This document shows, piece after piece, positions 24,273 through 33,665 of a stretch of DNA of 42,791 bases. The notes below the pieces were generated by a model that saw only the letters and a program-made list of their open reading frames with translations, did not search any database and was not told where the DNA came from. Each line of letters begins with the position of its first letter. The first letter of the stretch is position 1. Origin of the DNA: Rubrivivax sp. (GTDB lineage Bacteria > Pseudomonadota > Gammaproteobacteria > Burkholderiales > Burkholderiaceae_C); NCBI GenBank assembly GCA_022843905.1, contig JALHMT010000045.1, positions 1 through 42,791 of the forward strand. Direction: 5' to 3'. Position numbers and translations under genes: made by a program.

Positions 24273-25061
24273 TCACTGCGCCGGCGAAGAGGCCCGGGCG
24301 ACGCTGCCCGTGTCGACGTAGGCCTCGGGGTCGAGGCGCCGCATCTCGCCTTCGATCCAGGCTTCGACCTCGCGCATCAACTCGTCGGCCTCGCGGCCGG
24401 TGCTGGCAATGGGCTTGCCGATCGACACGTCGATGGTGCCCGGCCTCAGCAGGAAGCTCTTGCGCGGCCAGCACTTGGCGCTGCTGGCGGCGATGGGCAC
24501 GATGGGCACGCCGCTGGTGATGGCCAGCCGCGAGGCGCCGTTCTTGTAGGTGCCCTGGCTGCCGCGCGGCGTGCGTGTGCCTTCCGGGAACATGATGACC
24601 CAGATGCCTTCTTCGGCCAGGCGCTTGCCCTGCGCGGCCACCTTGCTCCAGGCCTCGGCGCGCTTGCTGCGGTCGATGTGGATCATGTCCAGGCGGCCCA
24701 TCGCCCAGCCGAAGAAGGGGATGTAGAGCAGCTCCCGCTTGAACACGTAGGCCAGCGGGTGCGGCATGAAGGTCGGGAAGGCGAAGGTCTCCCAGGTGCT
24801 CTGGTGCTTGGCCGCCAGCACCACGGCCTGGTTCTCCTGCGCCGCGGTGGGCAGGTGGTGCATGCCGTGCACGCGATAGCGCACACCGCAGATCACCTTG
24901 GCGCCCCAGATCGCCACGGTCAGCCAGTACATCGTGGGCCAGTACAGCCGCTTGCCGCGCCAGAAGATCGACAGGACCAGCGACACGATGCCCCAGGGCA
25001 CGACGGTGACCGCCATCCACAGAATGAACAAGGCCGAACGCAGGGCCCACAGCAGCTTCAT
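24273..25061 (-). CDS. plsC: 1-acyl-sn-glycerol-3-phosphate acyltransferase (PlsC-like)
   Basis: A 262-residue membrane-associated enzyme that adds the second acyl chain to lysophosphatidic acid. An N-terminal hydrophobic region (residues ~8-32) anchors it. The catalytic block is AAKHQSTWE (H86, then Glu at 91 where most families have Asp), and the glycerol-phosphate-binding motif is MFPEGTRTPRG at about 157-167. The third block is GVPIVPIA. HX4E in place of HX4D is unusual, but the spacing is kept. ATG at 25061 overlaps the gmhB stop by four bases, so the two are translated together. Confidence 0.87.
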   Translation of the reverse strand: MKLLWALRSALFILWMAVTVVPWGIVSLVLSIFWRGKRLYWPTMYWLTVAIWGAKVICGVRYRVHGMHHLPTAAQENQAVVLAAKHQSTWETFAFPTFMPHPLAYVFKRELLYIPFFGWAMGRLDMIHIDRSKRAEAWSKVAAQGKRLAEEGIWVIMFPEGTRTPRGSQGTYKNGASRLAITSGVPIVPIAASSAKCWPRKSFLLRPGTIDVSIGKPIASTGREADELMREVEAWIEGEMRRLDPEAYVDTGSVARASSPAQ

Positions 25062-25657
25062 CGCTCCAGCGCTCCGGAAGACGAATCGGCGATGTGGTCG
25101 CGCTCCAGCAGGAACTGCACGAAGGCGGGCAGGTCGGCATGCACGCGCGCCCCGGGCACCTGGCCCAGCATGGCATGCAGCTGCTCGTCGCCGATGGCCG
25201 CCGCACGGCCGCTCAGCACCAGGTGCGGTTCGCAGCCGGCGGCCTGCGCGGCCAGCAGGTCGCGCAGCGTGTCGCCCACCATCGGCACGTTCTTCAGATG
25301 GATGCCGTAGCGGTGCGCGATGTCCAGCATCATGCCCGGCTGCGGCTTGCGGCAGTCGCACTGGTGCTCGGGCGTGTGCGGGCAGAAGAAGACGGCGTCG
25401 AGCCGGCCGCCCTGGGCCATCAGCTGCCGGTTCATCTCGGCATGCACGGCGTTGACGCTGCTCATGTCGATCATGCCGCGCCCGATGCCGGCCTGGTTGG
25501 TCGCCACGACCGTGTGCCAGCCGGCGTGGTTCAGGCGCGAGACCGCTTCCAGCGCCCCGGGAATGGGCTTCCATTCCCCGGGCGCCTTGACGTGGTCCTC
25601 GCGGTACTCGTTGAGGATGCCGTCGCGGCCCAGGATGACGAGCTTGAGGGATTGCAT
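25058..25657 (-). CDS. gmhB: GmhB-like D-glycero-D-manno-heptose-1,7-bisphosphate 7-phosphatase
   Basis: A 199-residue HAD-superfamily protein. Expected role: removal of the 7-phosphate in ADP-heptose synthesis for LPS. Visible are ATNQAGIGRG (motif II), the zinc-binding loop CPHTPEHQCDCRKPQPGM with the catalytic Lys, and MVGDTLRDLLAA (motif IV). Motif I reads LGRDGILN, so the first Asp of DxDG, the nucleophile, is Gly (position 10), while the second Asp (12) remains. The gene otherwise looks intact. It lies between glyS (29 bases upstream) and plsC (four-base overlap). Family assignment is firm, and activity is in doubt because of motif I. Confidence 0.82.
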   Translation of the reverse strand: MQSLKLVILGRDGILNEYREDHVKAPGEWKPIPGALEAVSRLNHAGWHTVVATNQAGIGRGMIDMSSVNAVHAEMNRQLMAQGGRLDAVFFCPHTPEHQCDCRKPQPGMMLDIAHRYGIHLKNVPMVGDTLRDLLAAQAAGCEPHLVLSGRAAAIGDEQLHAMLGQVPGARVHADLPAFVQFLLERDHIADSSSGALER

Positions 25658-25686
25658 CGGGGCTTTCGTGGCGGACCGGACGCGGC

Positions 25687-27801
25687 TCAGCTGGCCAGGC
25701 GGGACAGATCGGCCACGCGGTTCATCGCGCCGTGCAGCCGTGCCAGCAGGGCCAGCCGGTTGCGGCGCAGCGCGAGGTCGTCGGCATTGACCATCACGGC
25801 GTCGAAGAAGGCATCGACCGGCGACTTCAGCGCGGCCAGCGACTTCAGCGACGCGGTGTAGTCGCCGGCGTCGAAGGCGCGGTCGGCTGCGGGCGTGACG
25901 GCAGCCAGCGCGTCGGCCAGCGCACGCTCAGCCGGCTCCACCAGCAGTGCATCGTGCACGGCGCCCGCAGCATCGTCGGACTTCTTCAGGATGTTGCCCA
26001 CGCGCTTGTTGGCCGCCGCCAGGGCCTGCGCCTCGGGCAGTGCGGCGAAGGCGCGCACCGCCGCCAGGCGCTGGGTCAGGCGATCCCAGCCCGGCAGGCG
26101 CAGGGCGGTCACGGCGTCGACCTCCTGCGCGCTGTAGCCCAGCTCGCGCAGGTAGCCCGTCAGGCGGTCGACCATGAAGTGCGCCACCTCGGCCTGCGAC
26201 TGTCCGTGGCCTTCGGGAAAGGCCTTGAAGGCCGTGGCCACCAGCTCGGGCACGGCCAGCGGCAGCTGGCGCTCGATGAGCAGGCGGATCACGCCCAGCG
26301 CATGGCGCCGCAGCGCGAAGGGGTCCTTGTCGCCGGTGGGGATCTGGCCGATGCCGAACAGGCCGGCCAGCGTCTCCAGCTTGTCGGCCAGCGCCAGCAC
26401 CACGCCGGCGTCGCCGCGCGGCAGCACGTCGCCGGCGAAGCGCGGCTTGTAGTGGTCTTCCACCGCAAAGGCCACGGCCTCGGTCTCGCCGTCGTGGCGC
26501 GCGTAGTAGCCGCCCATGACGCCCTGCAGTTCGGGGAACTCGCCCACCATGTCGGTCAGCAGGTCGGCCTTGGCCAGTTCGGCCGCGCGGTCGGCCTGCT
26601 GCGCCAGCACGGGGCCGCCCAGCTGGGTGCCGATGGCTCGCGCGATGGCGCGCACACGCTGCACGCGCTCGCCCTGCGAGCCCAGCTTGCCGTGGTAGAC
26701 CACCTTGCCGAGTTGCGCCACGCGTGAGGCCAGGGGCTTCTTGCGGTCCTGGTCGAAGAAGAACTTGGCGTCGGCCAGGCGCGGTCGCACCACGCGCTCG
26801 TTGCCTTCGATGACGCGGCCGGGGTCGGCCGGGCGGATGTTGCTGACGACCAGGAAGCGGTCGGTCAGGCGCCCTGCCGCGTCGAGCAGCGGGAAGTACT
26901 TCTGGTTGGCCTTCATCGTGAGGATGAGGCATTCCTGCGGCACGGCCAGGAACTCGGGCTCGAAGCGGCACAGCAGCACCTTGGGCCGTTCCACCAGCGC
27001 CGTGACCTCGTCGAGCAGCGCGTCGTCGTCGATGGGCTGCAGGCCTTCACGGGCGGCCGCCTCGCCGAGCTGGCGCACGATGTCGGCACGGCGTTCGGCG
27101 AAGCTGGCGATCACCGCGCCATCGTCGCGCAGTTGCGCGGCATAGCGGTCGGCGTCCTTCAGCGACACGACCGGCACGGCGGCCTCGAAGCGATGGCCCT
27201 TCGTTTCGCGGCCGGACTGCAGGCCCAGCACCGAGACCGGCACCACGTCGGCGCCGTGCAGCGCCACCAGGCCGTGCGCGGGCCTGACGAAGTTCACGCT
27301 CGTCCAGCCGGGCTGGAAGCCGGCACCCTCGCCCTGCTCCAGCTGGTAGGTCATGACCTTGGGAATGGGCAGCTTCGCCACCGCCTCGGCCAATGCCTTC
27401 TGCAGGCCCTCGGCCAGCGTGGCGCCGGGCAGCAGGCTGTCGAGGAACAGCGCCTCGGCCTTGCCGTCGGGCTGGCGCTTGAGCTGCGGCACGACGCTGG
27501 CGTCGGCGCCCAGCGCGGCCAGCTTCTTCAGCAGCGCGGGCGTGGGCGCGCCGCTGGCGTCGAGCGCCACGGCCACGGGCATCAGCTTCTGCTGCTGTGC
27601 ACGGTCGGCCGCCCTGGCGACCACGGCGGTCACGTGCACGGCCAGGCGGCGCGGGGAAGCAAAGGGCGTGACCACGGCATCGGCCGTTGCCAGGCCCTGC
27701 GCCTTCAGGCCGTCGGCCAGCAGCGTGGCGAAGGCTTCTCCCAGCTTCTTCAGCGCTTTCGGCGGCAACTCTTCGACGAAGAGCTCGACCAGCAGATTCA
27801 T
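25687..27801 (-). CDS. glyS: Glycyl-tRNA synthetase beta subunit
   Basis: A 704-residue subunit of the heterotetrameric bacterial glycyl-tRNA synthetase. It starts with LLVELFVEELPPKAL, diagnostic of GlyS. It contains HRFEAAVPVVSLKDADRY, KANQKYFPLLDAAGRL, VVSNIRPADPGRVIEGNERVVRPRLADAKFFFDQDRK and the HD-like KADLLTDMVGEFPELQGVMGGYYA. The C-terminal anticodon-binding domain ends in RNRLALLARLHGAMNRVADLSRL. It is slightly longer than the E. coli protein (689). ATG at 27801 overlaps the stop of a 40-codon ORF (ATGA). Transcription probably comes from the glyQ promoter. Confidence 0.96.
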   Translation of the reverse strand: MNLLVELFVEELPPKALKKLGEAFATLLADGLKAQGLATADAVVTPFASPRRLAVHVTAVVARAADRAQQQKLMPVAVALDASGAPTPALLKKLAALGADASVVPQLKRQPDGKAEALFLDSLLPGATLAEGLQKALAEAVAKLPIPKVMTYQLEQGEGAGFQPGWTSVNFVRPAHGLVALHGADVVPVSVLGLQSGRETKGHRFEAAVPVVSLKDADRYAAQLRDDGAVIASFAERRADIVRQLGEAAAREGLQPIDDDALLDEVTALVERPKVLLCRFEPEFLAVPQECLILTMKANQKYFPLLDAAGRLTDRFLVVSNIRPADPGRVIEGNERVVRPRLADAKFFFDQDRKKPLASRVAQLGKVVYHGKLGSQGERVQRVRAIARAIGTQLGGPVLAQQADRAAELAKADLLTDMVGEFPELQGVMGGYYARHDGETEAVAFAVEDHYKPRFAGDVLPRGDAGVVLALADKLETLAGLFGIGQIPTGDKDPFALRRHALGVIRLLIERQLPLAVPELVATAFKAFPEGHGQSQAEVAHFMVDRLTGYLRELGYSAQEVDAVTALRLPGWDRLTQRLAAVRAFAALPEAQALAAANKRVGNILKKSDDAAGAVHDALLVEPAERALADALAAVTPAADRAFDAGDYTASLKSLAALKSPVDAFFDAVMVNADDLALRRNRLALLARLHGAMNRVADLSRLAS

Positions 27802-27920
27802 GACAGCCCCTCGTCCGACGAGTACGTCGGCCGATCCCCCGAGGGGATCCGGGCCGGCTTGGGAACGGCCCGGCGCTCGGCCCGGCTCAGAACAGCAGTG
27901 TCGTAGGTGTTCATGCTCAT
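27798..27920 (-). CDS. 40-codon ORF coupled between glyQ and glyS
   Basis: An ORF of 40 residues, beginning MSMNTYDTAVLSRAERRAVP and ending in PTYSSDEGLS. Its ATG at 27918-27920 overlaps the glyQ stop and its TGA at 27798-27800 overlaps the glyS ATG, both as ATGA. It fills the gap between the two subunits exactly. The DNA of its second half consists of three hairpins (separate entry), so the ORF may simply be a repeat insertion whose frame is kept because it bridges translation from glyQ to glyS. I recognise no homologous protein. Expression is unproven. Confidence 0.35.
   Translation of the reverse strand: MSMNTYDTAVLSRAERRAVPKPARIPSGDRPTYSSDEGLS
27815..27873. repeat. Three-hairpin element inside the glyQ-glyS junction
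   Basis: Three inverted repeats in a row: CCGACG/CGTCGG (27815-27820 and 27825-27830), GATCCCC/GGGGATC (27833-27839 and 27843-27849, loop CGA) and CCGGGCCG/CGGCCCGG (27849-27856 and 27866-27873). The GC-rich stem with a CCCC/GGGG core resembles part of the element downstream of trkH, which suggests a dispersed family. That link is inference. Confidence 0.55.
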
Positions 27921-28846
27921 GCCGCCTTCCGCGCCGCCTGTTCGGCGATCTTCGCCGTGACCTCGTCGGCCCAGGCGCGCGGCGCCATCGGGAAGCCCAG
28001 CCGCGCGCGGCTGTCGACGTAGCTCTGCGCCACGGCGCGCGCCAGGTTGCGGATGCGGCCGATGTAGCCGGCGCGTTCGGTGACGCTGATGGCACCGCGC
28101 GCGTCCAGCAGGTTGAAGCTGTGGCCGGCCTTCAGCAGCTGTTCGTAGGCCGGCAGGGCGAGCTGCTGCGCCATCAGGTGCTGGCTCTGGCGCTCGTGCG
28201 CGGCGAAGGCCTGCAGCAGGAAGTCGACGTCGCTGTGCTCGAAGTTGTAGGTGCTCTGCTCGACCTCGTTCTGCTTGTAGACGTCGCCGTAGCTGAGCCC
28301 TTCCGTCCACTGCAGGTTGTAGACGTTGTCCACGCCCTGCAGGTACATCGCCAGGCGCTCCAGGCCGTAGGTGATCTCGCCGGTGATGGGCCGGCAGTCG
28401 ATGCCGCCGACCTGCTGGAAGTAGGTGAACTGGGTCACCTCCATGCCGTTGAGCCAGACCTCCCAGCCCAGGCCCCAGCAGCCCAGCGTGGGGTTCTCCC
28501 AGTCGTCCTCGACGAAACGCACGTCGTTGCTCTTCAGGTCGAAGCCCAGCGCTTCGAGCGAGCCGAGATAGAGTTCGAGGATGTTCGACGGCGCCGGCTT
28601 CAGCACCACCTGGTACTGGTAGTAGTGCTGCAGGCGGTTGGGGTTCTCGCCGTAGCGGCCATCCTTGGGGCGGCGGCTGGGCTGAACGTAGGCGGCTTTC
28701 CAGGGCTCGGGGCCCAGGGCGCGCAGGAAGGTGGCGGTGTGGCTGGTGCCGGCCCCGACTTCCATGTCGTAAGGCTGCAGCAGGGCGCAGCCCTGGTTCG
28801 CCCAGTAGCTCTGCAAGGTGAGGATGATCTGCTGGAAGCTCAGCAT
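27917..28846 (-). CDS. glyQ: Glycyl-tRNA synthetase alpha subunit
   Basis: A 309-residue class II catalytic subunit that activates glycine. It begins with FQQIILTLQSYWANQGCALLQPYDMEVGAGT and contains motif 2 (KAAYVQPSRRPKDGRYGENPNRLQHYYQ), the central WENPTLGCWGLGWEVWLNGMEVTQFTYFQQVGG and the motif 3 region ITYGLERLAMYLQ. The size is close to E. coli GlyQ (303). ATG at 28846 is where the conserved N-terminus begins. A TAAAAT hexamer lies 32 bases upstream. It is the first gene of the glyQ-glyS-gmhB-plsC cluster, with only short gaps or overlaps between members. Confidence 0.97.
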   Translation of the reverse strand: MLSFQQIILTLQSYWANQGCALLQPYDMEVGAGTSHTATFLRALGPEPWKAAYVQPSRRPKDGRYGENPNRLQHYYQYQVVLKPAPSNILELYLGSLEALGFDLKSNDVRFVEDDWENPTLGCWGLGWEVWLNGMEVTQFTYFQQVGGIDCRPITGEITYGLERLAMYLQGVDNVYNLQWTEGLSYGDVYKQNEVEQSTYNFEHSDVDFLLQAFAAHERQSQHLMAQQLALPAYEQLLKAGHSFNLLDARGAISVTERAGYIGRIRNLARAVAQSYVDSRARLGFPMAPRAWADEVTAKIAEQAARKAA

Positions 28847-28877
28847 GGGAGAGGTCTTGTTCTGGCGTAAACCCTTG

Positions 28878-28883
28878 ATTTTA
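28878..28883 (-). promoter_or_regulatory. Possible -10 element of the glyQ promoter
   Basis: TAAAAT read on the reverse strand, ending 32 bases before the glyQ ATG. No convincing -35 hexamer is seen at the usual spacing, so this is tentative. The same 93-base gap must also hold the promoter of the divergent SBF transporter gene. Confidence 0.3.
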
Positions 28884-28939
28884 CGGGGCTGCCGCCCGAT
28901 AGCCTCGGCGGCCGGCGCTTTGCCGCGAAGCTTTCTTCG

Positions 28940-29795
28940 ATGACCACCCAGCAACTCGTGCTCAGCCTGGTGCTGGCGACCATGGTGTTCTCCGTGGCGC
29001 TGGAACTGCGGATCAACGACTTCACCCGCGTGGCGCAGCAGCCGCGCTCGGTGGTTTGCGGCCTGGTGCCGCAGTTCCTGCTGCTGCCCGTGGGCACCTG
29101 GGTGGCCACGCTGGTGCTGGACCTGCCGCCCAACATCGAAGCCGCCATGATCCTCGTGGCCTGCTGTCCCGGTGGCAGCCTGAGCAACTTCGTCACCCAC
29201 TACGGGCGCGGCAACACGGCGCTGTCGGTCAGCCTGTCGGCGGTGGCGGCGGTGATGGCGCTGTTCCTCACACCGTTCAACTTCACCTGGATGGTCGCGG
29301 CGAACCCGGCCACCGCGGGGTGGCTGAAGACGCTGGAGATCGACCCCTCGGGCATCTGGTGGAGCCTGCTGGCGTTGCTGGCGCTGCCGATGAGCGCGGG
29401 CCTGCTCGTCGGCCACCACTTCCCGGCGCTGACCGCGCGCATCCGCAAGCCACTGGGCAGCTTCAGCCTGCTGGCGTTGCTGGCCTTCATCGTGGCCGGC
29501 CTGGTGCGCGACAGCGACCGCATCACGATGCAGAACGTGCCGCTGCTGGGCATCGTGATCCTGCACAACGCGGCCGGCCTGGCCCTGGGCTGGGCTGCCG
29601 CGATGGCCTTCCGCGTCAGCGAGCGCGACCGCCGTGCGGTGATGATCGAAGGTGGCATGCAGAACTCGGGACTGGCACTGGGCATCATCGCCGTGCAGTT
29701 CAATGCCGACCTGGGCATGGTGATCATCGCCAGCCTGTGGGGCATCTGGCACATCGTGTCGGGCCTGTCGCTGGCGCTGCTTTGGAGACGCAAGG

Positions 29796-29815
<20 letters not shown>
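28940..29815 (+). CDS. Bile acid:sodium symporter (SBF/BASS) family transporter
   Basis: A 291-residue polytopic membrane protein with about nine to ten hydrophobic segments. ILVACCPGGSLSNFVTHYGRGN at about residues 72-93 is the first conserved crossover region of the SBF fold, and MIEGGMQNSGLALGIIAVQF at about 235-254 is the second. Members carry organic anions (bile acids in animals; pyruvate, pantoate or glucosinolate-like compounds in other groups) with sodium. The stop lies 20 bases inside the following amidohydrolase gene, so the two are translationally coupled and probably share a substrate or its product. Confidence 0.88.
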
Positions 29816-31556
<1,741 letters not shown>

Positions 31557-31594
31557 GCTTGCATGCCTGCCCGGGGCCAGCGCGAAACGGCGCC

Positions 31595-31623
31595 TTGGCA
31601 GGCAGATCCCCTGGGGTGACAAT
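31595..31623 (+). promoter_or_regulatory. Promoter-like -35/-10 pair before a small ORF
   Basis: TTGGCA at 31595-31600 and GACAAT at 31618-31623 are 17 bases apart, a good sigma-70 arrangement. The expected start of transcription falls at about 31630, the A of the following ATG, so the message may be leaderless. GCCTGCC (31565-31571) and GGCAGGC (31597-31603) form a wide inverted repeat overlapping the -35. Confidence 0.45.
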
Positions 31624-31629
31624 CGGCGG

Positions 31630-31827
31630 ATGAAACGCATCGTCAGCAAGGTGCGCCGCCAGGCCCAGGGCGCCGCCGATCTGGCCTATTGGCTTTCCCG
31701 GCCGATGGCAGAGCGCGTTGCTGCCGTCGAAGTGCTGCGCATCCAGGCCGAAAGCCCGTCCGGGCAGGACCATGCTGAACCGCGACTTCAAAGAGTTTGT
31801 CGAGTGTCTCACCGCCAACGCGGTTGA
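31630..31827 (+). CDS. Small companion ORF of a nucleotidyltransferase module
   Basis: A 65-residue ORF starting MKRIVSKVRRQAQGAADLAYW, then LSRPMAERVAAVEVLRIQ. The pattern (MKRIVSKV, a short helix, then LxxPxERxAAVExLR) is that of small proteins encoded just before minimal nucleotidyltransferases in many bacteria, a presumed toxin-antitoxin-like pair. Here the partner gene is broken (next entry). The last ~25 residues overlap the partner's start in another frame and look non-conserved. Whether the ORF is still made is unknown. Family recognition is from memory of the pattern only. Confidence 0.5.
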   Translation: MKRIVSKVRRQAQGAADLAYWLSRPMAERVAAVEVLRIQAESPSGQDHAEPRLQRVCRVSHRQRG

Positions 31828-32083
31828 GTACCTCATCGTCGGTGGCTACGCACACCCGACACCGTGGTCCAGCTGGGTCAGCCTCCTCTGTGCATCGATC
31901 TGCTGACGGGCATCGATGGAGTCGAGTTTGCAGCGTGCTGGACCCGGCAGGACGTCGTCATGGTCGATGGCCTCGAACTTCGCTTCATCGGTCTGGACGA
32001 TTTCTAGACAAACAAGCGTGCGACCGGCCGACTGAAGGGACCTGGCCGACATCGAATCGCTGGAGCAGCGCGCGCCTGACTGA
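31772..32083 (+). pseudogene. Remnant of a minimal nucleotidyltransferase gene
   Basis: Three frames must be joined to read it. From ATG at 31772, the N-terminus MLNRDFKEFVECLTANAVEY is followed by LIVGGYA. After about 31853 the frame shifts and continues as PDTVVQLGQPPLCIDLLTG and, further on, VDGLELRFIGLDDF. A TAG then follows at 32005-32007, then TNKRATGRLK, and an extra G near 32038 shifts the frame again to DLADIESLEQRAPD and a stop at 32081. The GGYA to PDTVVQ join lacks the catalytic GS/DxD region expected after GGYA, so an internal deletion of some tens of codons is inferred. Deletion, stop and frameshift together mark a decayed gene. Confidence 0.75.
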
Positions 32084-32153
32084 AGATCGGCGTTCGGGCC
32101 ACCGGCGCTCCGGCCGCGACGAGCTGGCCGCGATGACCGCAATGGCAGCAGGA

Positions 32154-33665
32154 TCAGCGGCGCCAGGCGCGCAGCCCGGCCACCGTGCCCAGCGCCAACA
32201 CCCACAACGGCCACAGGCCGCCCCAGGCCGCCCAGCGCGCGTAGGGCGTGATGCCATGACGGCCCTGCACCGTGGCCTCCAGCACGCCCTGCGTGAAGGG
32301 GGGCAGGCTGGCGGTGACCACGCCGCGGTGGTCGATCACCGCGGTGGCACCGGTGTTGGTGGCGCGGATCATCGCGCGCTGGAACTCGAGCGTGCGGAAG
32401 CGCGAGATGTGCAGGTGCTGGTCGACCGCGATGGTGTCGCCGAACCAGCCGATGTTGCTGACGTTGGCCATCAGCGTGGGGGCGTTCGCGGGCTCGGCGA
32501 AGCGCGCCGCCAGCTCTTCGCCGAACAGGTCTTCGTAGCAGATGTTGGGCGCCACGCGCTCGCCCTTCACCACGAAGGACGGTGGCACGCTGGGCCCGCG
32601 CGTGAAGTCCCCCAGCGGGATCTGCATCATGTCGGTGAACCAGCGAAAGCCCGTGGGGATGAATTCGCCGAAGGGCACCAGGTGGTACTTGTCGTAGCGG
32701 TAGGGTGCGCCGGGCCCCAGGCCGACCACCGAGTTGGTGTAGCCCCGGTCGTAGTCGCCCAGCGGCACGCCCACCAGGGCCCATTGCGGCGACCCGGCCG
32801 TGCCTTCGAAGCGCGCCACCAGCGCGTCCCAGTAGCCGGGGGCCACCTCCTTCAACTGGTCCGGCAGAAGCGGCACGGCGGTCTCGGGAATCACCACCAG
32901 GTCGCTCTGCGACGCCTTCATGCCGGCGGCCACCCAGGCCAGGGTCTGCGGCAGGCGGTCGGCAGCGAACTTCTCGTCCTGGGCCACGTTGGTCTGCAGC
33001 AGGCGCACCGACAAGGTCGCGCCGGGCTGGGTGAAGTCGACCGCTGGCCACAGGCCGGGGGCCATCAGCAGCACCACGGCCGCGAGCGATCCGGCGGCGG
33101 CGCGCACGCCGGGCACCCGCCAGAGCCCGACGATCCACGCCGCCAGCGCCGCACCCGCCAGGCCGACACCGAAGACACCGACGAAAGGCGCCAGCCACGC
33201 CAGCGGCGAGTCGACCTGTGCGTAGCCGCTGGCGACCCACGGGAAGCCGGTGAAGATCCAGGCCCGGCACCACTCGGCCAGAAACCACAGCGCGGCAAAC
33301 AGCAGCGCATCGGGTGCCGCGCGCCCGCGCCGCCAGCGCACGTACAGCGCACAAGCCGCTGCCAGGTAGAGCGACAGCGCCGCGCACAGCGCGAACACCG
33401 CTGCTGCCGCCAGCGCCGCGGGCAGGCCGCCGTAGCGATGCATGCTGATGTAGAGCCACCACACACCGGCCAGCAGCCAGCCGGTGCCGAAGCACAGCCC
33501 CAGCAGGAAGGCGCGGCCGGCCCGACCCGCCGCGTTGAGCCGCCACACCAGCACGGCCTGCGCCACGAGCGGCAGCGCCCAGGCGGCGGTGAAGACGAAG
33601 GCCAGGGTCTGCAGCGCGCCCAGGGCGGCCACGAGGAGCGGCTCGCCCCGGCGCAGCCAGATCAT
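32154..33665 (-). CDS. lnt: Apolipoprotein N-acyltransferase
   Basis: A 503-residue inner-membrane enzyme that N-acylates the terminal Cys of lipoproteins, the last maturation step. The N-terminal ~215 residues contain about six to seven helices. The C-terminal nitrilase-like periplasmic domain carries the Glu-Lys-Cys triad: Glu in LVVIPETAVP, Lys in YDKYHLVPFGEFIP and Cys in NICYEDLFG. GWFGDTIAVDQHLHISRFRTLE is a further signature. ATG at 33665 overlaps the corC stop by one base (TGATG), the usual corC-lnt order in proteobacteria. It converges with the nucleotidyltransferase remnant. Confidence 0.95.
   Translation of the reverse strand: MIWLRRGEPLLVAALGALQTLAFVFTAAWALPLVAQAVLVWRLNAAGRAGRAFLLGLCFGTGWLLAGVWWLYISMHRYGGLPAALAAAAVFALCAALSLYLAAACALYVRWRRGRAAPDALLFAALWFLAEWCRAWIFTGFPWVASGYAQVDSPLAWLAPFVGVFGVGLAGAALAAWIVGLWRVPGVRAAAGSLAAVVLLMAPGLWPAVDFTQPGATLSVRLLQTNVAQDEKFAADRLPQTLAWVAAGMKASQSDLVVIPETAVPLLPDQLKEVAPGYWDALVARFEGTAGSPQWALVGVPLGDYDRGYTNSVVGLGPGAPYRYDKYHLVPFGEFIPTGFRWFTDMMQIPLGDFTRGPSVPPSFVVKGERVAPNICYEDLFGEELAARFAEPANAPTLMANVSNIGWFGDTIAVDQHLHISRFRTLEFQRAMIRATNTGATAVIDHRGVVTASLPPFTQGVLEATVQGRHGITPYARWAAWGGLWPLWVLALGTVAGLRAWRR

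Noticed and set aside
25687..28095. An extended glyS starting inside glyQ
   Set aside because: The extension is non-conserved. The GlyS N-terminus LLVELFVEELPP begins at ATG 27801.
31846..33546. A 566-codon reverse frame overlapping lnt
   Set aside because: It is a shadow of lnt in another frame, with Arg/Ala/Gly-rich translation and no domain.
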